From contig VXAZ01008283.1 in the NCBI GenBank assembly GCA_013399875.1, forward strand, positions 248,001-312,000: a stretch of DNA of 64,000 bases. The letters run 5' to 3'. Below, one piece after another: positions 13,301-24,156 of this stretch. A program made the translations under genes and the position numbers. The stretch is from Gymnorhina tibicen. Its lineage: Eukaryota; Chordata; Aves; Passeriformes; Artamidae. Below the pieces are notes generated by a model. The model was not told the DNA's origin. It saw only the letters and a program-made list of their open reading frames with translations, and ran no database searches. Position 1 is the stretch's first letter. Each line of letters begins with the position of its first letter.

Positions 13301-16300
13301 AGGTCATGGATCCTGTATAAGAACCTTTCCCTCTGGAAGGTGGTCCTGTCATCTGTTCCCTAAGTGACACTTTGCAGCTGAGCAGTGTAATTTCCCCTCT
13401 AGGGTTTCCTACACCTCCACTCATGCTTGTCTGACTTCTTAGGTAGCTGCTAAAGCTGAAGAGAGTGGAAATCTATTCCATTCTTGCTTTCTGGCTTAGT
13501 TTTCTGTCAGTTTAGTGAGGTGAATTTGTTCACTGATGAAGACCTGAGCCAGTGCAAAGCATGAAATACGAGCAGGGTTATAGGCTTCCACCTCTTGTGT
13601 GAAAGAAGTTGTCTTATTAACTGAACCATCTGAAAGAACTACTATTTAAGTAAGAGACATTGATCTGAAAGCCTTACCACTACTTACAGATGCGCTACAA
13701 AATTATAGTAACAGACCTTAATGCCCCTGAACAAGCCTGGTAGAGATCATAATATAAAATATCCAGCATAGTCAGAGGAAAAGTTATCAAAAGGATGTCT
13801 GAAAATAATAATCGCAAACCACCTGAGGCAGTTCTTTTCAAGTCATCTCAAGAAACATCTCTCAAGAAGGGGGAAAAGGAAGGCACAATAAAAAGGTTTA
13901 TTTAGTGCATCCTAATTCCATACATGTTTAATTCAAGAAATGTCAAAGTTTTCCATATAAACATATGGAAAATTAAACTAGCTTTCAATATAAAAATTAA
14001 CTTGCTTTCAAATGGCTTAATTTTGCATGCTATACACTCACGTAGAACAAAGAGATTTTCCAGCCCATATGCACTCCTTTTTTATTACTTAGGCAATAAA
14101 AAGAACAACTAAAACCATATCAACAGCCAATCATGCTTGTGTCAGTCTTCTATGGATCTCCCCGCACCTCACACTCTTCCATCTCCTAAGCATTTGCCTA
14201 CTGAAATGGTCTTGCAGCCATACGCCCTGCTCCCAATCCTCCCTCACCTCCTTCTCCTCTTTGATAAGGAAATTATGCTTATCTGTAAATATAAAGGTAA
14301 TGTAAAACTTTCCAATATGCCACCCTAGAGGTCCCCTTCTTGTGTCTTATTTCCAAAAGCCTAATCACTGCCTGTTATTAGAAAGCAAATTTCATTAGTT
14401 CAGGATTTTCTTAATATAATTTCATGTAAATTTTTTAATTACATGTAATGTTCTAACTACACTGGTGCTAAATTACTCACAACAGGTACAAATTTTACAA
14501 TATAGCAGACAAATTCTGACTTGATATTTGAAAGATGAATAACTTGAGCAAAGCTGGATATAAGTCATCGTAACATTAGCAGGAAGAAGGGAAGGGACTG
14601 ATTCGTCAGAATCAAATGCAGTTACTGTACATTAAAAATGCCTTGAATTACCCATGTAACCTTCCACTTTACACATGTTCATTTAAAAACACATAGAGGG
14701 AAATTATTCATTCCGTTCATCATACTAGAGGGTCTTATTATCTGTCCTTTACATGGGCTTGTTGCTGACAAGAAGAAGGTTGGGTAGGGTTGGGGAGAGT
14801 TGGGGAGGGTTGGGTCACTTGGTCAGTTTGTGATCTGAGCATCAGGAGCCTGAGACATGCTGAAATATATGGTAAGAGCATCCCAGGAATGAAACTTCGA
14901 ACACTGTGAAAAAGGGAGAATGCAGGTGTTACATCTATGGTGATTTTTTGGGGGAATGGCAAAGTGCTCTTGGGCTGCTTTAACATTACTGTTATAAAAA
15001 GAAGTAGATGTATCTACAAAGTTCATGGGGGTTTAACTCTGTCTCTTTGGGTATGTGCCCTCATGTGACCGTGAAGTCTGCAGAGCTGTCCTAAATTCAT
15101 TTACGAAGCAGAATTTAGTGCTAGATTAAATTTGATACTAAATATGACAAATGGGACTGTGTCAAGAGCTGAAGACACCTCTTGAGTTTAGCAATTTTAT
15201 ATGTCATAAGAGAACCAAGAAAATTGTAACCCCAGGCAGCTGGCACATCGTGGCTTAAGTAAGGCATCTTATACTGAAGTACTTCATTTAACAGTCAGGC
15301 TCGTCACCAGTAATTTTAAATGTCTCTTTCTAGGTTCAATTATGATCTTTTCTTTTTTCTATCTGTTCTACACTTGGATAGCTTCAGAGAGTTAGGAATT
15401 TCCTGGATTGGCATTGATTAGGGGATGATTGGCTGCTGGTGCATTGTTTTCCAGGACACCAAGTTAACAGAGCAAGTTGCAGCAAACAAAACTGAGTGCA
15501 ATAAATTTCCTCTGACTTTCGTTGCTAGTTTTCAGCATGGGGAATCACAAGGCTGATATGTAATACACAGGCAGCGAATGCAAATTGAGAAGGAAAGAGC
15601 TGATGATCTCAACCAGGACTTCTGTATCATATGGCAGAAAATATGGAGACGGGAACAAGGACCACTGTCGCGGTGTGTAGTTTCCTGCGTTGCTATGGCA
15701 AGCCGCAACCTTCCCGGAGAGCTCTGCGGGGCTATCTTGGGGAGAGCGGCTGTTCCGCTCCCCGTAGCCCTTCTGGGCACTCCGCGCTGTCCCGGCTGGC
15801 TGTCGGCTCCACAACACGGTGGCGATAAAGGAGGTGAGAAGGCTCCCTGCATGGGGACCTCAGAGGATCTTTATTCATGTGGTAACATGCTCGTTCCCCA
15901 AGGCAGAAAGAGCAGAGGGTCTCGGAGCCTGGGGTTTTATATGGGGANTATTTATTAAAAAAAGGAATGGGGGAATACAGCATTACAGACCACTGTGTTT
16001 ATTGGGAAATGCAGCTACTAATAATTACACATTACTTCACAGTTAAGACCTACAATAATTCAAGTATATCTGTTTTCTTCCACTCATGGACAACTGCACA
16101 GGAAGTACACAGGAAGTTAGTTTATAACTGATCTGCAGTATTATTTTGCAAAGAACCTGAAATGGACCATTCCTGCAATTTGTTTAATTATTTGTAAAGA
16201 CTGCTATCTGTCTTTTCAATATACTATTTCTTACATTTTGCATAATCAATTCTTTATCTAATCTAAATACAGAAAAGTAGAAGAAAAGAGAAAATTCCCA

Positions 16301-19300
16301 AAGGGAATAGCACACAGTAATTTTACAGCTAGTCTTTTCTAGTGATTTACTCAAATATCTCTCAAATACAGGTCACTATACCACTTGGACTCTTGTGCAT
16401 CATTCTGTCTTCATACAGCTAGTATGTAAAGAAGCAAAAATCCTGTAAATTAACATTTACTCTTATTTTACAAGATATATCCTTCCGTATTATCTTACAG
16501 GGCAGTTAGAATCTATATTTCCACACAGGAGCTGTGGAATATTCTTTATTTAAGAGTAAGAATATCTTAAATTTTCCTTTATTTATATAGTTATTAATGC
16601 TTTTTTTTCTGGAATGTACAAAAATGACATACATTTGGTTTCAGAACAGAATTATCATGACTGATATAGAGGGTTATCACACAATTTTGTACAAAGTTAT
16701 ATATATTTCAAGTGATTCATCAGAAATGGTGGATATATAGTTATGCTGCAATTCACTGGGAAACTAGATTAAATGGGAAGCCAAATATAAGAGCAAGGGA
16801 CTTTTCTGAAATCATTCCCATAGTGTAAATTATGTGCAAAAAATTTTTAATTGATGTCTATTTGTACTTTTGCCTTGTTTGCTCTAAATTGTCTTTAACC
16901 TCAATAAATCCTTTGTGGTGGTGCATTCCCCTCCATTTTTCCAGGCCACACATTGATCTCTGAGAAATGCTCATTAGGCCTCGGCCTTGACAAACAGCAC
17001 CTGGGCTCAGCTCTTCCCCAGCTTATCAGAAACATGGTCTGCTCCCAGGAACTGCTGCTGTCTAACCAGCTCCTGTTTTCTTTATGAACAGCCTTGGAAA
17101 CTATTTTTCTTTCCTGAATGGTGTAACATCCCTATTCTTACACTTTCAAAGAAAGTGCCGACCCAAACTGTGGCCAGGATGAAACACTGTTATGATTAAA
17201 GCCCACTCTCTTGCGACCCATAAACAGCAGTCCAAAATGAGTCCTTTGAGCTCTCCTGGACTGCAGTGGGCTGTGACCAGCAAACTCCCTCTGAGCGGGG
17301 CCTCAGGTTTGCTGCACTCAGAGGATTGCCAAACAACAAGGAATCCTGGGCTGATACACCCACTCCTTGAGGCTCAACCCTTTGCTTGCTGGGGAGATGC
17401 AAGAGCATCCAGAGTGAGTATTTCACTACCTCTGAGGGGAATTTTTCACAGGTACCTTGCACTGACTCTTTATGTCTGTGTGCATAAACGTGTGCATATG
17501 CTTTGGCAAATATGGGAGAAATGCTGCTCTCCTAGATGTTTAAGTACCTTAGATATCTAAGTTAGTTAGGCCTGTAAGTAAGGTTCAGTCAAAAGTTATA
17601 AGCTAAATTAAATGCTGCTAAGCGTTGTTCTCTTGCTAAGTTAAGTTATAAGTTAAGTTAGACTAAAATAGTTAAGTGTTATTCCTCTGTTAAATTGTTA
17701 CAGTTAAATTATAATTTAAGTTATAAGTTAGTTAAGTATAAGTTAAGCGTTGTTCCTTAGTTAAATTGTTAAGTTTAAGGTATAAGTTAAGTACTGCTAC
17801 GTTTGCGTTCTGTCAAGGTTTTAGGCCATATTCCTTTTATCCTTGCCCTCACTGTCCTTTTGTCACATACACCATCACCCCCCATACAGTTTTCGGTTCA
17901 TTTCTGTTTTGATTGACTGGATTTTGTTTGTTGCTTTTTGTTTTTCTCTTTTTCCTTGGTGTGTCTTCACTGTCCAGTAAGTAGTTGCCAACAAACTTTG
18001 TCGTGCTGTCGCTTAATATTAAATCTGGTTTTTACTAATACACTTGTCGGTGACAGTTTTAAGCGATCTCAAACACTCCTTCATTACATCGTCAAATTAA
18101 ACAACAAAGAAAATAGACAAGTAGTTGAACCTTTATCAAAGAAACAGCTCTCTCATTTTCTTTCATGAATCTGATTCATCACAAAATTTAAGCATTTAAG
18201 TTGATCCAAATGAACAAGGTTATGCATAAGTGCATTGTTAAGCACATATTCAAGTCCTCTACTGAAGAAGAATCAATTCTAAAAACCACAAACAGCAACA
18301 TGACTATCTATAGCAAGTCATGGTAAAAAGTTTTCCAAAGGCCACTATCAGAAAGAAACTAAACCAGGTAAAAAACCTGAAGTTCCTATCACTCCCACTG
18401 TGCGCCAGTATAAAATTATTTCAATTAACATCTCTATTTTTCTAATGATTCTTCTCCTTCTCTTTCTGTTCGTGCTTCCTGTACACCTATCTATTTCCCT
18501 GGCACGTAACACTGCCAAAAGTGGCTGCCCGAGACAGTCGTTGGGTGTGAGTATTGATCTACCCGACAGTGTTGTATCCAGTTACATATTTTAACATGAG
18601 AGAGGGACAAAGATCTGCTGACATGGTGCATGGCAAGATTAACCCTGAGTGCTAAAGGATGCTGCACATAAGAGCCTTGTACTCATTTATTATCAGTTTA
18701 ACTACGTTGTTAGGCTCCACATCAGCCTTGCAAGACCAGAAACCATTTGGTATATAGAAGGTCTTGTACTGTTTTCAAAATGTCAAATGAGGACCTACTC
18801 GTGTCTGAGAAGCTCATGCTCAGAAACAAGAGGGTCTGGGAATGAGCCAAAGTTTTTCTACCCGGCGTGCAGGAACATAAACACAGCACTTCCACATTTC
18901 TGAGTACTGTGATCACAAAACACATTATGATTATTTATTTACGAATGTCAGACACTCAGCGGTAGCATGAAATGGTCTTCTAAGATCCAAGCAGGGACAA
19001 GACAGACAAGGTAAACAGATATAAAGTATATCCATCCACTTCCTATTTTGGAAGAAAATTATTATCTCTCTTTAGAAAATGTGAATAATTCTGTATGCTG
19101 TGATAAAAAGCTTTAAATAATGTAGATTCTAGCCCTCAGTTCAGAAATGCATTTTTGAACCTACTGTTCTGGAAAATGTCCAACCATGAATAATTTAAGG
19201 CTTAGAGGCTTGACTGTTTCTTCACTTCTCTCAATCATGTGGGAAAAGTTGTACTTGGCATTCATGAGAAACTTATTTGCTGAAGCAGTAATGTGTTCAT

Positions 19301-22300
19301 GCTGAAAAAATTCACGACAGCATCACTGTGATGGAGAAGAGAGGGGTACATCATAAGTGTAAGTCATCACGATGCTAAAGGGAAATAATTTTCCAAGGGC
19401 AGTCAGAACTCAAACAGAAAAGGTAATCACTCCAGCACTCCCACTTCATATTATATGAAAGACTTAGGTTGTCTTTGGGAAGGCTGCCTCTACTTTTCTG
19501 GACTGAAAAGAGCAGAATTACTTCTATTTCCTATGTGTTGGTGAGGACCTTGCAGAGCCGCATAGTTAATGATGTACTTTCTCCTTTACAACAAGTTTCA
19601 AGCATGAAAAGCTCCAGCCCCTGGCAGAGCAAGTTTCTCCACTTGTGCCTAATGGGGTACAGTTTTTTGTCTTCTCATACTGCCAAGGGGAATGTCAGCC
19701 AATACCAATTACAGTACTTTTAAATGTATTCCCATTTGCCTATTCAATTAAAAAAAATTATTTAGGTGTTTCTTCCTTAAAAACCTAAGTGTTACTTCAA
19801 GAGTGACTGAAGAGCCTAACATGTTGATCTCATGGGAAAGCCAGCGCCCAGCAAATTAGGGATGAAACTAAAGTGCGGTAGTTATTCCGCACCATCTCCC
19901 CACACAAGCCTTCCTGGTGCATTTGAAATACCAGCAACACACTCAGAAATTCAGCATGCTGTCTATCCCCATGTACTCATCAAAACACTGAGAGGCTCTG
20001 CATCTTACTCCTTTTCTTGCTTTACTAGCCTTCTCTGAAGTCTCAGGTCCTAGTGATTTTTGGAAATTTGGTTGCCTAAAAAGCAGAAGGGCTTTTGACA
20101 TTTTTAGCCCTGGACTATTGCCTCATTTTGCACAATTCAGAAGAGTTACTAGAGTGACAAGCTGCCTGCTAAGGCATGATCTGACACAAGCTCAGGTACT
20201 GTCTGGGTCTGCACTATCAAATCCCAAGGTAAAAAGTAGAACAGTTTTATCAGAAATAAATTATTGGAGGGACATTTTTCACTATTGATTCCTCTCATAG
20301 CCAAATGTAATCAACTATTTATTAAGCACAATAAAATATAGGGTCTTTGCAGCTTTTAATTAGTCTTTTGGAAGAACAAAACAAGCTGTAGCGGAAAAAC
20401 AGTCTTAATTCTCTTGGTGATAGGTTATTATCCCAAGTGAAGATACACTTTAGTTCACTGATTTATATCGGAAGTAGCAGATGACAGAAGAGTTTGAAAT
20501 TCATACTTAGCAATGGGACATGAATCTAAGGGGGAGTCAAAGGCAACTTGGAAGTACGTTGGAGAAATATCAGGGGGAAGTGAAGAAGAGTCAAATATTA
20601 TCAGTGAGAGGCATGAAATAACTTTTTTGGCAGTGGATTGACAATCACTGACATGTTCCCTGAGGAGTGATTTGCTGCTCTCATTTGCCTGGCACTACTC
20701 AAAGTTCACTCTGAAAAGCAACCCTTGTAATAACTGTCTGTTCAATCAGTAAGCGGAAGACTGAATTATTTACGGCTTTTTCACCAGTTTATATCTGCAA
20801 GACTACATTTCAAGCACTAATTTACCTGGAAAATAAATACTGCTCCTGTCTCATTGCAGATGATCTCTGCCTAAACCTGTGACACACTGATTCATGTTAT
20901 CTTTGCTTCCCTTCAGTTAAGTAAGTGCGCATTCACCACTGATGAGAAATGGCCAGTCATTGCAAGAGTTCTCAACTTCTACCTTTGATTACCAGAAAAT
21001 AGAACTAGCTAACAAAATCAAGGTGTTTACTCCAAAGCAAACTCTAAATTTCTAAATTTGGGAAATTTTTTTAGAATTTCCTGCAGTGGGAAAAAGAACA
21101 GTTTGAAAACAGATAAAACCCCTTAGCTTATAGAATCTCGGAATACTTGTCATCACTTCAGGCCCAATTCTGAACATATCAGGTCAGTGCAGCTTCAGGT
21201 TCCTAGCTCTTTGTTTCCCAAATACTTCTACCTGTTAAAGTCTGCAAGCTCTCAATGCTCAGTCAAATACATGAATTCTGAATTTTTTCAGGTTTTTTGG
21301 CTGGTATCTTTGAACTTGGGGAAGCCTATAGGGTGAGACATCTCAAAAGACAATGTATCTGGAAACTATCAGTTTCCTGGGTCCAGAGAAGTTAATATAG
21401 TAGGAAGTCTGTTTAGGAAGCATGGATTGCAAAAACCTAAACCACAGAGTCACAGATGAGTTTGCCAAAGGCAATTTACAGAGTAGAACAACCTCGAACT
21501 GTGGATCCAGCACCACAGAAGGCAAGGGGAGACAAATATACTTCGAGAGAAAACCTGTGTTTTGTTAAAAGGTGCTAAAGCAACTTCTTAAGTACTCTGC
21601 TTTCAACATCTGCCCCCAGTTAATTTCACTCTGGGACTTGGTCTGTCTTGTTATTTAAATGAGAGCTCATGATCTTTACTCAAAAAAACCATCCCCAGTT
21701 CACACATTCTCCATTACTGCTGACACTGCCAGCATTCCCCTTCATAAGATCATGTGTGAAAGAACACCTCTTAGAACTTGACCGGATCACTCCACTTGTG
21801 CTCCTTCTTTCTCTTCACTATCTTTCACTTTTTAACCACACTGAGAACACTTCCAAGCAGCCCCTTATATTTCATCTTGGCTACTGCAGGTACATATTTT
21901 CTGGATACAATGACATTTAAATTGCTAAGAAATATATTCAAAAGCAAAATTGGCTAAGGCTAACTGCCAGCAGTTCTCACACCCATTTGAAATGAGAAAC
22001 CCTCCAGCAAGATTCAAGTGCTGGGCCTGAGCAAAGACTGCAACACCAGATTTATATAATCTAGATGGGTGCCATAAACCCTAGATGATAGAAGCAGATT
22101 TTCTCTCCACTCAAAACGTTATTTAATTACTTACGCAAAGTAGAGCAGTTCCAGGAGCAGAGAGCATGTGCACTACCCAGCCTTGCAGTAATACACTGGC
22201 ACTAACAAACACCCTCTGATTATATAAAACCAGGCATCTTCCACATGGGAGGGTAGTGCCATACCTTTAGAGATGGTCATAGGCCTTAACTTTGGCTTTT

Positions 22301-24156
22301 GATGAAAAATGCAAGCACGTATTTATTCCATATCAGAAGATAAATTAGGAAATTTCTTTAAACGGAAACAGCATTATTAGAACCTGCCCTGGATTCACAG
22401 TCCTTCTCGCCAAAGTCTATCTTCTTGTGGGAATCTAACAGTGCCAAGAACAGTCCAGTGAGAGAAAAAATGAATCTTGCTATGACAGTGTCAGTGTGTA
22501 CTCACGCTGCATGCAGTATCATGATAGCCCTCTTTGTTCTTCCTATCTCATTTAGTTGTGACCGTCACAGCACACAACTTTCCAATGCCATTCTAAGGCA
22601 CTTGCCAGCAGGTGCATTCTGGTGCCAAGGTTTTTTGGCTTCTGGCACAACGGTGATGTGCAGAATACACAATAACATTAATCATTTGGTCCTGCCTGTC
22701 AAGAAATTACCTGAACATTTGTTCTCCTTGATTGACTCAACTCTTTTATCAACCAATGTCCAGCACTTGCTTGGCTACTGCAGCTGATTGTTTTGTTTGA
22801 TGTCAGCAGGTCCAGAGCAAAATCACGTGTGTAACATTATTGATAGCAGTTGACAGCTATTTTTTTAATTTTTTTTTTTCTTTCAGGCAAAGCCCAGTAT
22901 TGAATTAAAGTGGTGAGTTTAAAGTTTTCATTTTGGTGCTATCAGCAAGCCCCATATCTTAACAAAGAAAAAAAACTCTGGAAACACACAGCAAATATAT
23001 TGTGAAGGTATTGATTTTTATTAGGCATCAGTAAATCCTCCATCAAATTCAGACGCTGAGTGAAGAATAGCATTCAAAACCATAGAATAACGTAGTGTTC
23101 CAGCTAAACCAGAAATCATTCCTGCGAGCTATGGACTAGTTTCTTGAAGGCAATGAGCTTACATCACAGTATTAATCAGATTTTTTAACTCAACAATAAG
23201 GAATATAGTCTCATGGTAGTGAACCTGAGGCACTGCCTGAAATGGTATCCTAGATTGAGCAAGTCTATGACCCTTAAAGTAGGGAAGGGTCTAAAGCCTA
23301 CCTTGAAAATAACCAAAACATTAGTACACAATATTTGCACTTTTCAAATATTGGTCGAAATTTCGTGCATGCTCTGTTTATGCTAACAGTATAATTCATC
23401 ACAGCAACTAAAAACCAGCATTCATTTAAAATGGCATGAAAATCTGAAACAAGCTTTACAAATTTCAAAGTTCTTTGGAACAACTGGAATTTCACCTTTT
23501 CAAAGACCTCCTTCTATCTCTTAAAATGGAACTAAAATTTCAATTGCAAACATCTCTCTGAATTCAGATGCTAGAAGTATGACTCCAGAATGTTTTAATA
23601 TTTATGGCCCCACTTCTATTTATGAAACATTTTATAATTTTTAATAAGAAATTGAAGTCAGAATATGCAGAACTACCCCACCATATTATGAAAGCTACCA
23701 CTACATTGGACTTCTAAAAAATCATGAATTTTAGATGGTGTCAATAATATAGAATTTTCTTTTTCATTATTCTAAGCTTGTTGATCATCTCTGCACAATA
23801 GACAATTGATATACTTTTTATAATCAGGAATAGATTTCATTCTGTATATCAAATTAGAACAGACAACCCCAAATTTAAAGTCCAGATCTGCCTTTCTGCA
23901 AACTTTTTATTATGGCAGCCCTTCTAATAAGTATGCTTCCTGCCAGTTTCATTGTTCACATGTAGTAATCCGTGGTATCTGCACAAATAAATTAAAGCCA
24001 TATAAACATTCTAATTGTCCTTGAAACACATAAAACTAACAACAGTTAGTTTAATGAATTAAGACAGGAGATCATCTTACCTGCCAGGGAGTAGACAAAA
24101 CAGGGTGTAATAAGATGATAGATGAAAAACCAAATGGTTATCTTCTGTTCAGCCAT
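1251..24156 (-). CDS. CNTN1: Contactin-1, 5' part of the gene (8 exons, truncated at left edge)
   Basis: Contactin-1 is a GPI-anchored neuronal adhesion protein of the immunoglobulin superfamily. It acts on axons and at paranodes with partners such as CASPR, neurofascin and receptor tyrosine phosphatases (family knowledge). Joining 24156-24081, 10483-10354, 7686-7514, 5545-5450, 4446-4240, 2993-2897, 2741-2560 and 1375-1251 on the minus strand gives 362 codons with no stop and matching phases at every junction. The product reads signal peptide (about 1-25), Ig1 (Cys58/Trp70/Cys107), Ig2 (Cys151/Trp165/Cys204), Ig3 (Cys255/Trp267/Cys302) and the start of Ig4 (Cys344/Trp356). Each of the three complete Ig domains is split over two exons. 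The full protein is roughly 1000 residues, so about one third is present. Residues such as [16 protein letters not shown] and [16 protein letters not shown] agree with my memory of chicken F11, which supports CNTN1 over other contactins. Confidence 0.95.
1376..2559 (-). other. CNTN1: CNTN1 intron between the Ig3 and Ig4 exons
   Basis: Plain AT-rich intron with GT-AG ends. A short purine-rich GAGAGAG patch is near 2170. No repeat or extra exon was recognised. Confidence 0.85.
2560..2741 (-). CDS. CNTN1: CNTN1 exon, second half of Ig3
   Basis: Encodes residues 260-320 (182 bases, phase 2 in, phase 1 out). The acceptor TACCTTTTCAAG abuts 2741 and the donor GTAGGA lies at 2559-2554. It begins at the split Asn of GNPVPELRW (Trp267), runs through [20 protein letters not shown] and LYECEAEN (Cys302), and ends at [11 protein letters not shown]. 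The D-E-G-x-Y-x-C motif is intact. Confidence 0.96.
2897..2993 (-). CDS. CNTN1: CNTN1 exon, first half of Ig3
   Basis: Encodes residues 228-259 (97 bases, phase 1 in, phase 2 out). The acceptor is ATATTAG next to 2993 and the donor is GTAAGT at 2896-2891. The peptide reads [14 protein letters not shown], then [16 protein letters not shown], with Cys255 as the Ig3 B-strand cysteine and a potential N-glycosylation site at Asn250 (NVT). Only 155 bases of intron separate it from the next exon, the shortest intron in the window. Confidence 0.95.
2994..4239 (-). other. CNTN1: CNTN1 intron between Ig2 and Ig3
   Basis: GT-AG intron. The first 233 bases after the exon (4239 to about 4007) stay open in the exon's reading frame. 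Nothing else was recognised. Confidence 0.85.
4240..4446 (-). CDS. CNTN1: CNTN1 exon, second half of Ig2
   Basis: Encodes residues 159-227 (207 bases, phase 1 in, phase 1 out). The acceptor TTTTCCTCCAG abuts 4446 and the donor GTAAGT lies at 4239-4234. It contains the core Trp165 in [13 protein letters not shown], the strongly conserved [20 protein letters not shown], and GNYSC with Cys204 and a potential N-glycosylation site at Asn201. It ends near [10 protein letters not shown]. Reading through the donor stays open into the intron to a stop at about 4007 and adds a hydrophobic segment (see findings). Confidence 0.96.
4447..5449 (-). other. CNTN1: CNTN1 intron within Ig2
   Basis: Unremarkable intron of about 1 kb. 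A slightly GC-richer patch (about 4600-4760) carries no recognised feature. Confidence 0.8.
5450..5545 (-). CDS. CNTN1: CNTN1 exon, first half of Ig2
   Basis: Encodes residues 127-158 (96 bases, phase 1 in, phase 1 out). The acceptor is AAAACTAG next to 5545 and the donor is GTAATT at 5449-5444, the least canonical donor of the gene here. The peptide reads [18 protein letters not shown], then [12 protein letters not shown], with Cys151 as the B-strand cysteine of Ig2. The conserved LDPFPPEE linker joins Ig1 to Ig2 in contactins. Confidence 0.94.
5546..7513 (-). other. CNTN1: CNTN1 intron between Ig1 and Ig2
   Basis: AT-rich intron of about 2 kb. No repeat family or exon was recognised. Confidence 0.8.
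7514..7686 (-). CDS. CNTN1: CNTN1 exon, second half of Ig1
   Basis: Encodes residues 69-126 (173 bases, phase 2 in, phase 1 out). The acceptor TTTTTCAATAG abuts 7686 and the donor GTAAGC lies at 7513-7508. The exon opens with the split Arg and the core Trp of Ig1 (residue 70), continues [17 protein letters not shown], then DAGKYVC with the F-strand Cys107 in the classic D-x-G-x-Y-x-C motif, and ends at TLSFG. No premature stop is present. Confidence 0.95.
7687..10353 (-). other. CNTN1: CNTN1 intron within Ig1
   Basis: AT-rich intron of about 2.7 kb with GT-AG ends. No repeat or exon was recognised. Confidence 0.8.
10354..10483 (-). CDS. CNTN1: CNTN1 exon, N-terminal linker and first half of Ig1
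   Basis: Encodes residues 26-68 (130 bases, phase 1 in, phase 2 out). The acceptor is TTTTCAG next to 10483 and the donor is GTAACA at 10353-10348, a slightly weak donor. The protein runs [15 protein letters not shown], then [12 protein letters not shown], then [13 protein letters not shown], where the Cys (residue 58) is the B-strand cysteine of Ig1. The acidic EEQP and IYPEE blocks are typical of the contactin-1 N-terminus. The exon sits 13.6 kb downstream of the signal-peptide exon. Mammalian CNTN1 carries about 11 extra residues between the signal peptide and this region in its long form; no exon for them was found in the intervening intron. Confidence 0.93.
14782..14814 (+). repeat. G-rich GGGTT/GGGGA run with quadruplex potential
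   Basis: Six runs of three or four G separated by short T/A/G spacers (GGGTAGGGTTGGGG, then AGAGTTGGGGAGGGTTGGG). This satisfies the simple rule for an intramolecular G-quadruplex. The G-rich strand is plus, the template strand for CNTN1, so the pre-mRNA would carry the C-rich complement. Confidence 0.75.
15610..15990 (-). mobile_element. Probable solo retroviral LTR (GC-rich, TATA and AATAAA)
   Basis: Read on the minus strand, the block has CATATAAAACCCC (TATA-like, about 15945-15933), then about 60 bases later CATGAATAAAGATCC (poly(A) signal, about 15880), then a GC- and CpG-rich stretch to about 15650. A TATA box closely followed by AATAAA is the U3-R layout of an LTR and is unusual for a host promoter. 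No gag, pol or env is nearby, so a solo LTR is likely. A single ambiguous base at 15948 sits in the TATA-proximal part, which fits a repeat that was hard to assemble. I found no target-site duplication and the limits are approximate. It could instead be a CpG-rich promoter or another repeat. Confidence 0.45.
16940..18053 (+). mobile_element. Probable LTR (songbird-type endogenous retrovirus), solo
   Basis: The block has a moderately GC-rich first half (17000-17470), an AAGTTA-rich array (17570-17800), then a pyrimidine-rich part leading to ATTAAATCTGGTTTTTACTA (about 18020-18040) and a CGGTGACA end near 18053. A poly(A)-like ATTAAA shortly before a CA terminus suits the R-U5 end of an LTR. 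I recall very similar sequence from songbird endogenous-retrovirus LTRs, but this was not checked. No retroviral coding frames flank it. The left limit is a guess. Confidence 0.45.
17570..17800 (+). repeat. Imperfect AAGTTA/TTAAGTTATAAG array
   Basis: Repeated units of the type AAGTTATAAGTTAAG and GTTAAATTGTTA occur about every 10-40 bases with many interruptions. A longer block resembling TTAAGCGTTGTTC / TGCTAAGCGTTGTTC occurs twice (about 17618 and 17743), as if a unit of about 125 bases had been duplicated. It lies inside the LTR-like block. Confidence 0.7.

Larger units (their letters stand above)
10484..24080 (-). other. CNTN1: CNTN1 large intron between the signal-peptide exon and Ig1
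   Basis: A 13.6-kb intron. It hosts a G-rich quadruplex-prone run (14782-14814), a GC-rich LTR-like block (about 15610-15990) and a second LTR-like block (about 16940-18053). I scanned loosely for a small exon that could encode the extra N-terminal residues of mammalian CNTN1 and found none I could support. The remaining stretches (10.5-14.7 kb and 18.1-24.0 kb) show only unique-looking AT-rich DNA. Confidence 0.8.

Noticed and set aside
15532..15958. Several open frames of 62-126 codons on both strands
   Set aside because: They overlap each other in a GC-rich LTR-like block; long frames are expected there by composition and none resembles a known protein.
17192..17560. 122-codon open frame on the plus strand
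   Set aside because: Falls inside the LTR-like block and has no retroviral or cellular domain.
20425..20460. Minus-strand TTCACTTGG similar to the extra N-terminal segment of mammalian CNTN1
   Set aside because: No AG acceptor precedes it in the right phase and the following codons do not match.
22425..22787. 120-codon open frame on the plus strand
   Set aside because: Antisense within the CNTN1 intron, Cys/Ser/Leu-rich chance composition, no domain.
22858..22890. Long T-tract ending in CTTTCAG on the plus strand, a good splice-acceptor shape
   Set aside because: The following sequence has no open frame with recognisable coding, and it is antisense to CNTN1.
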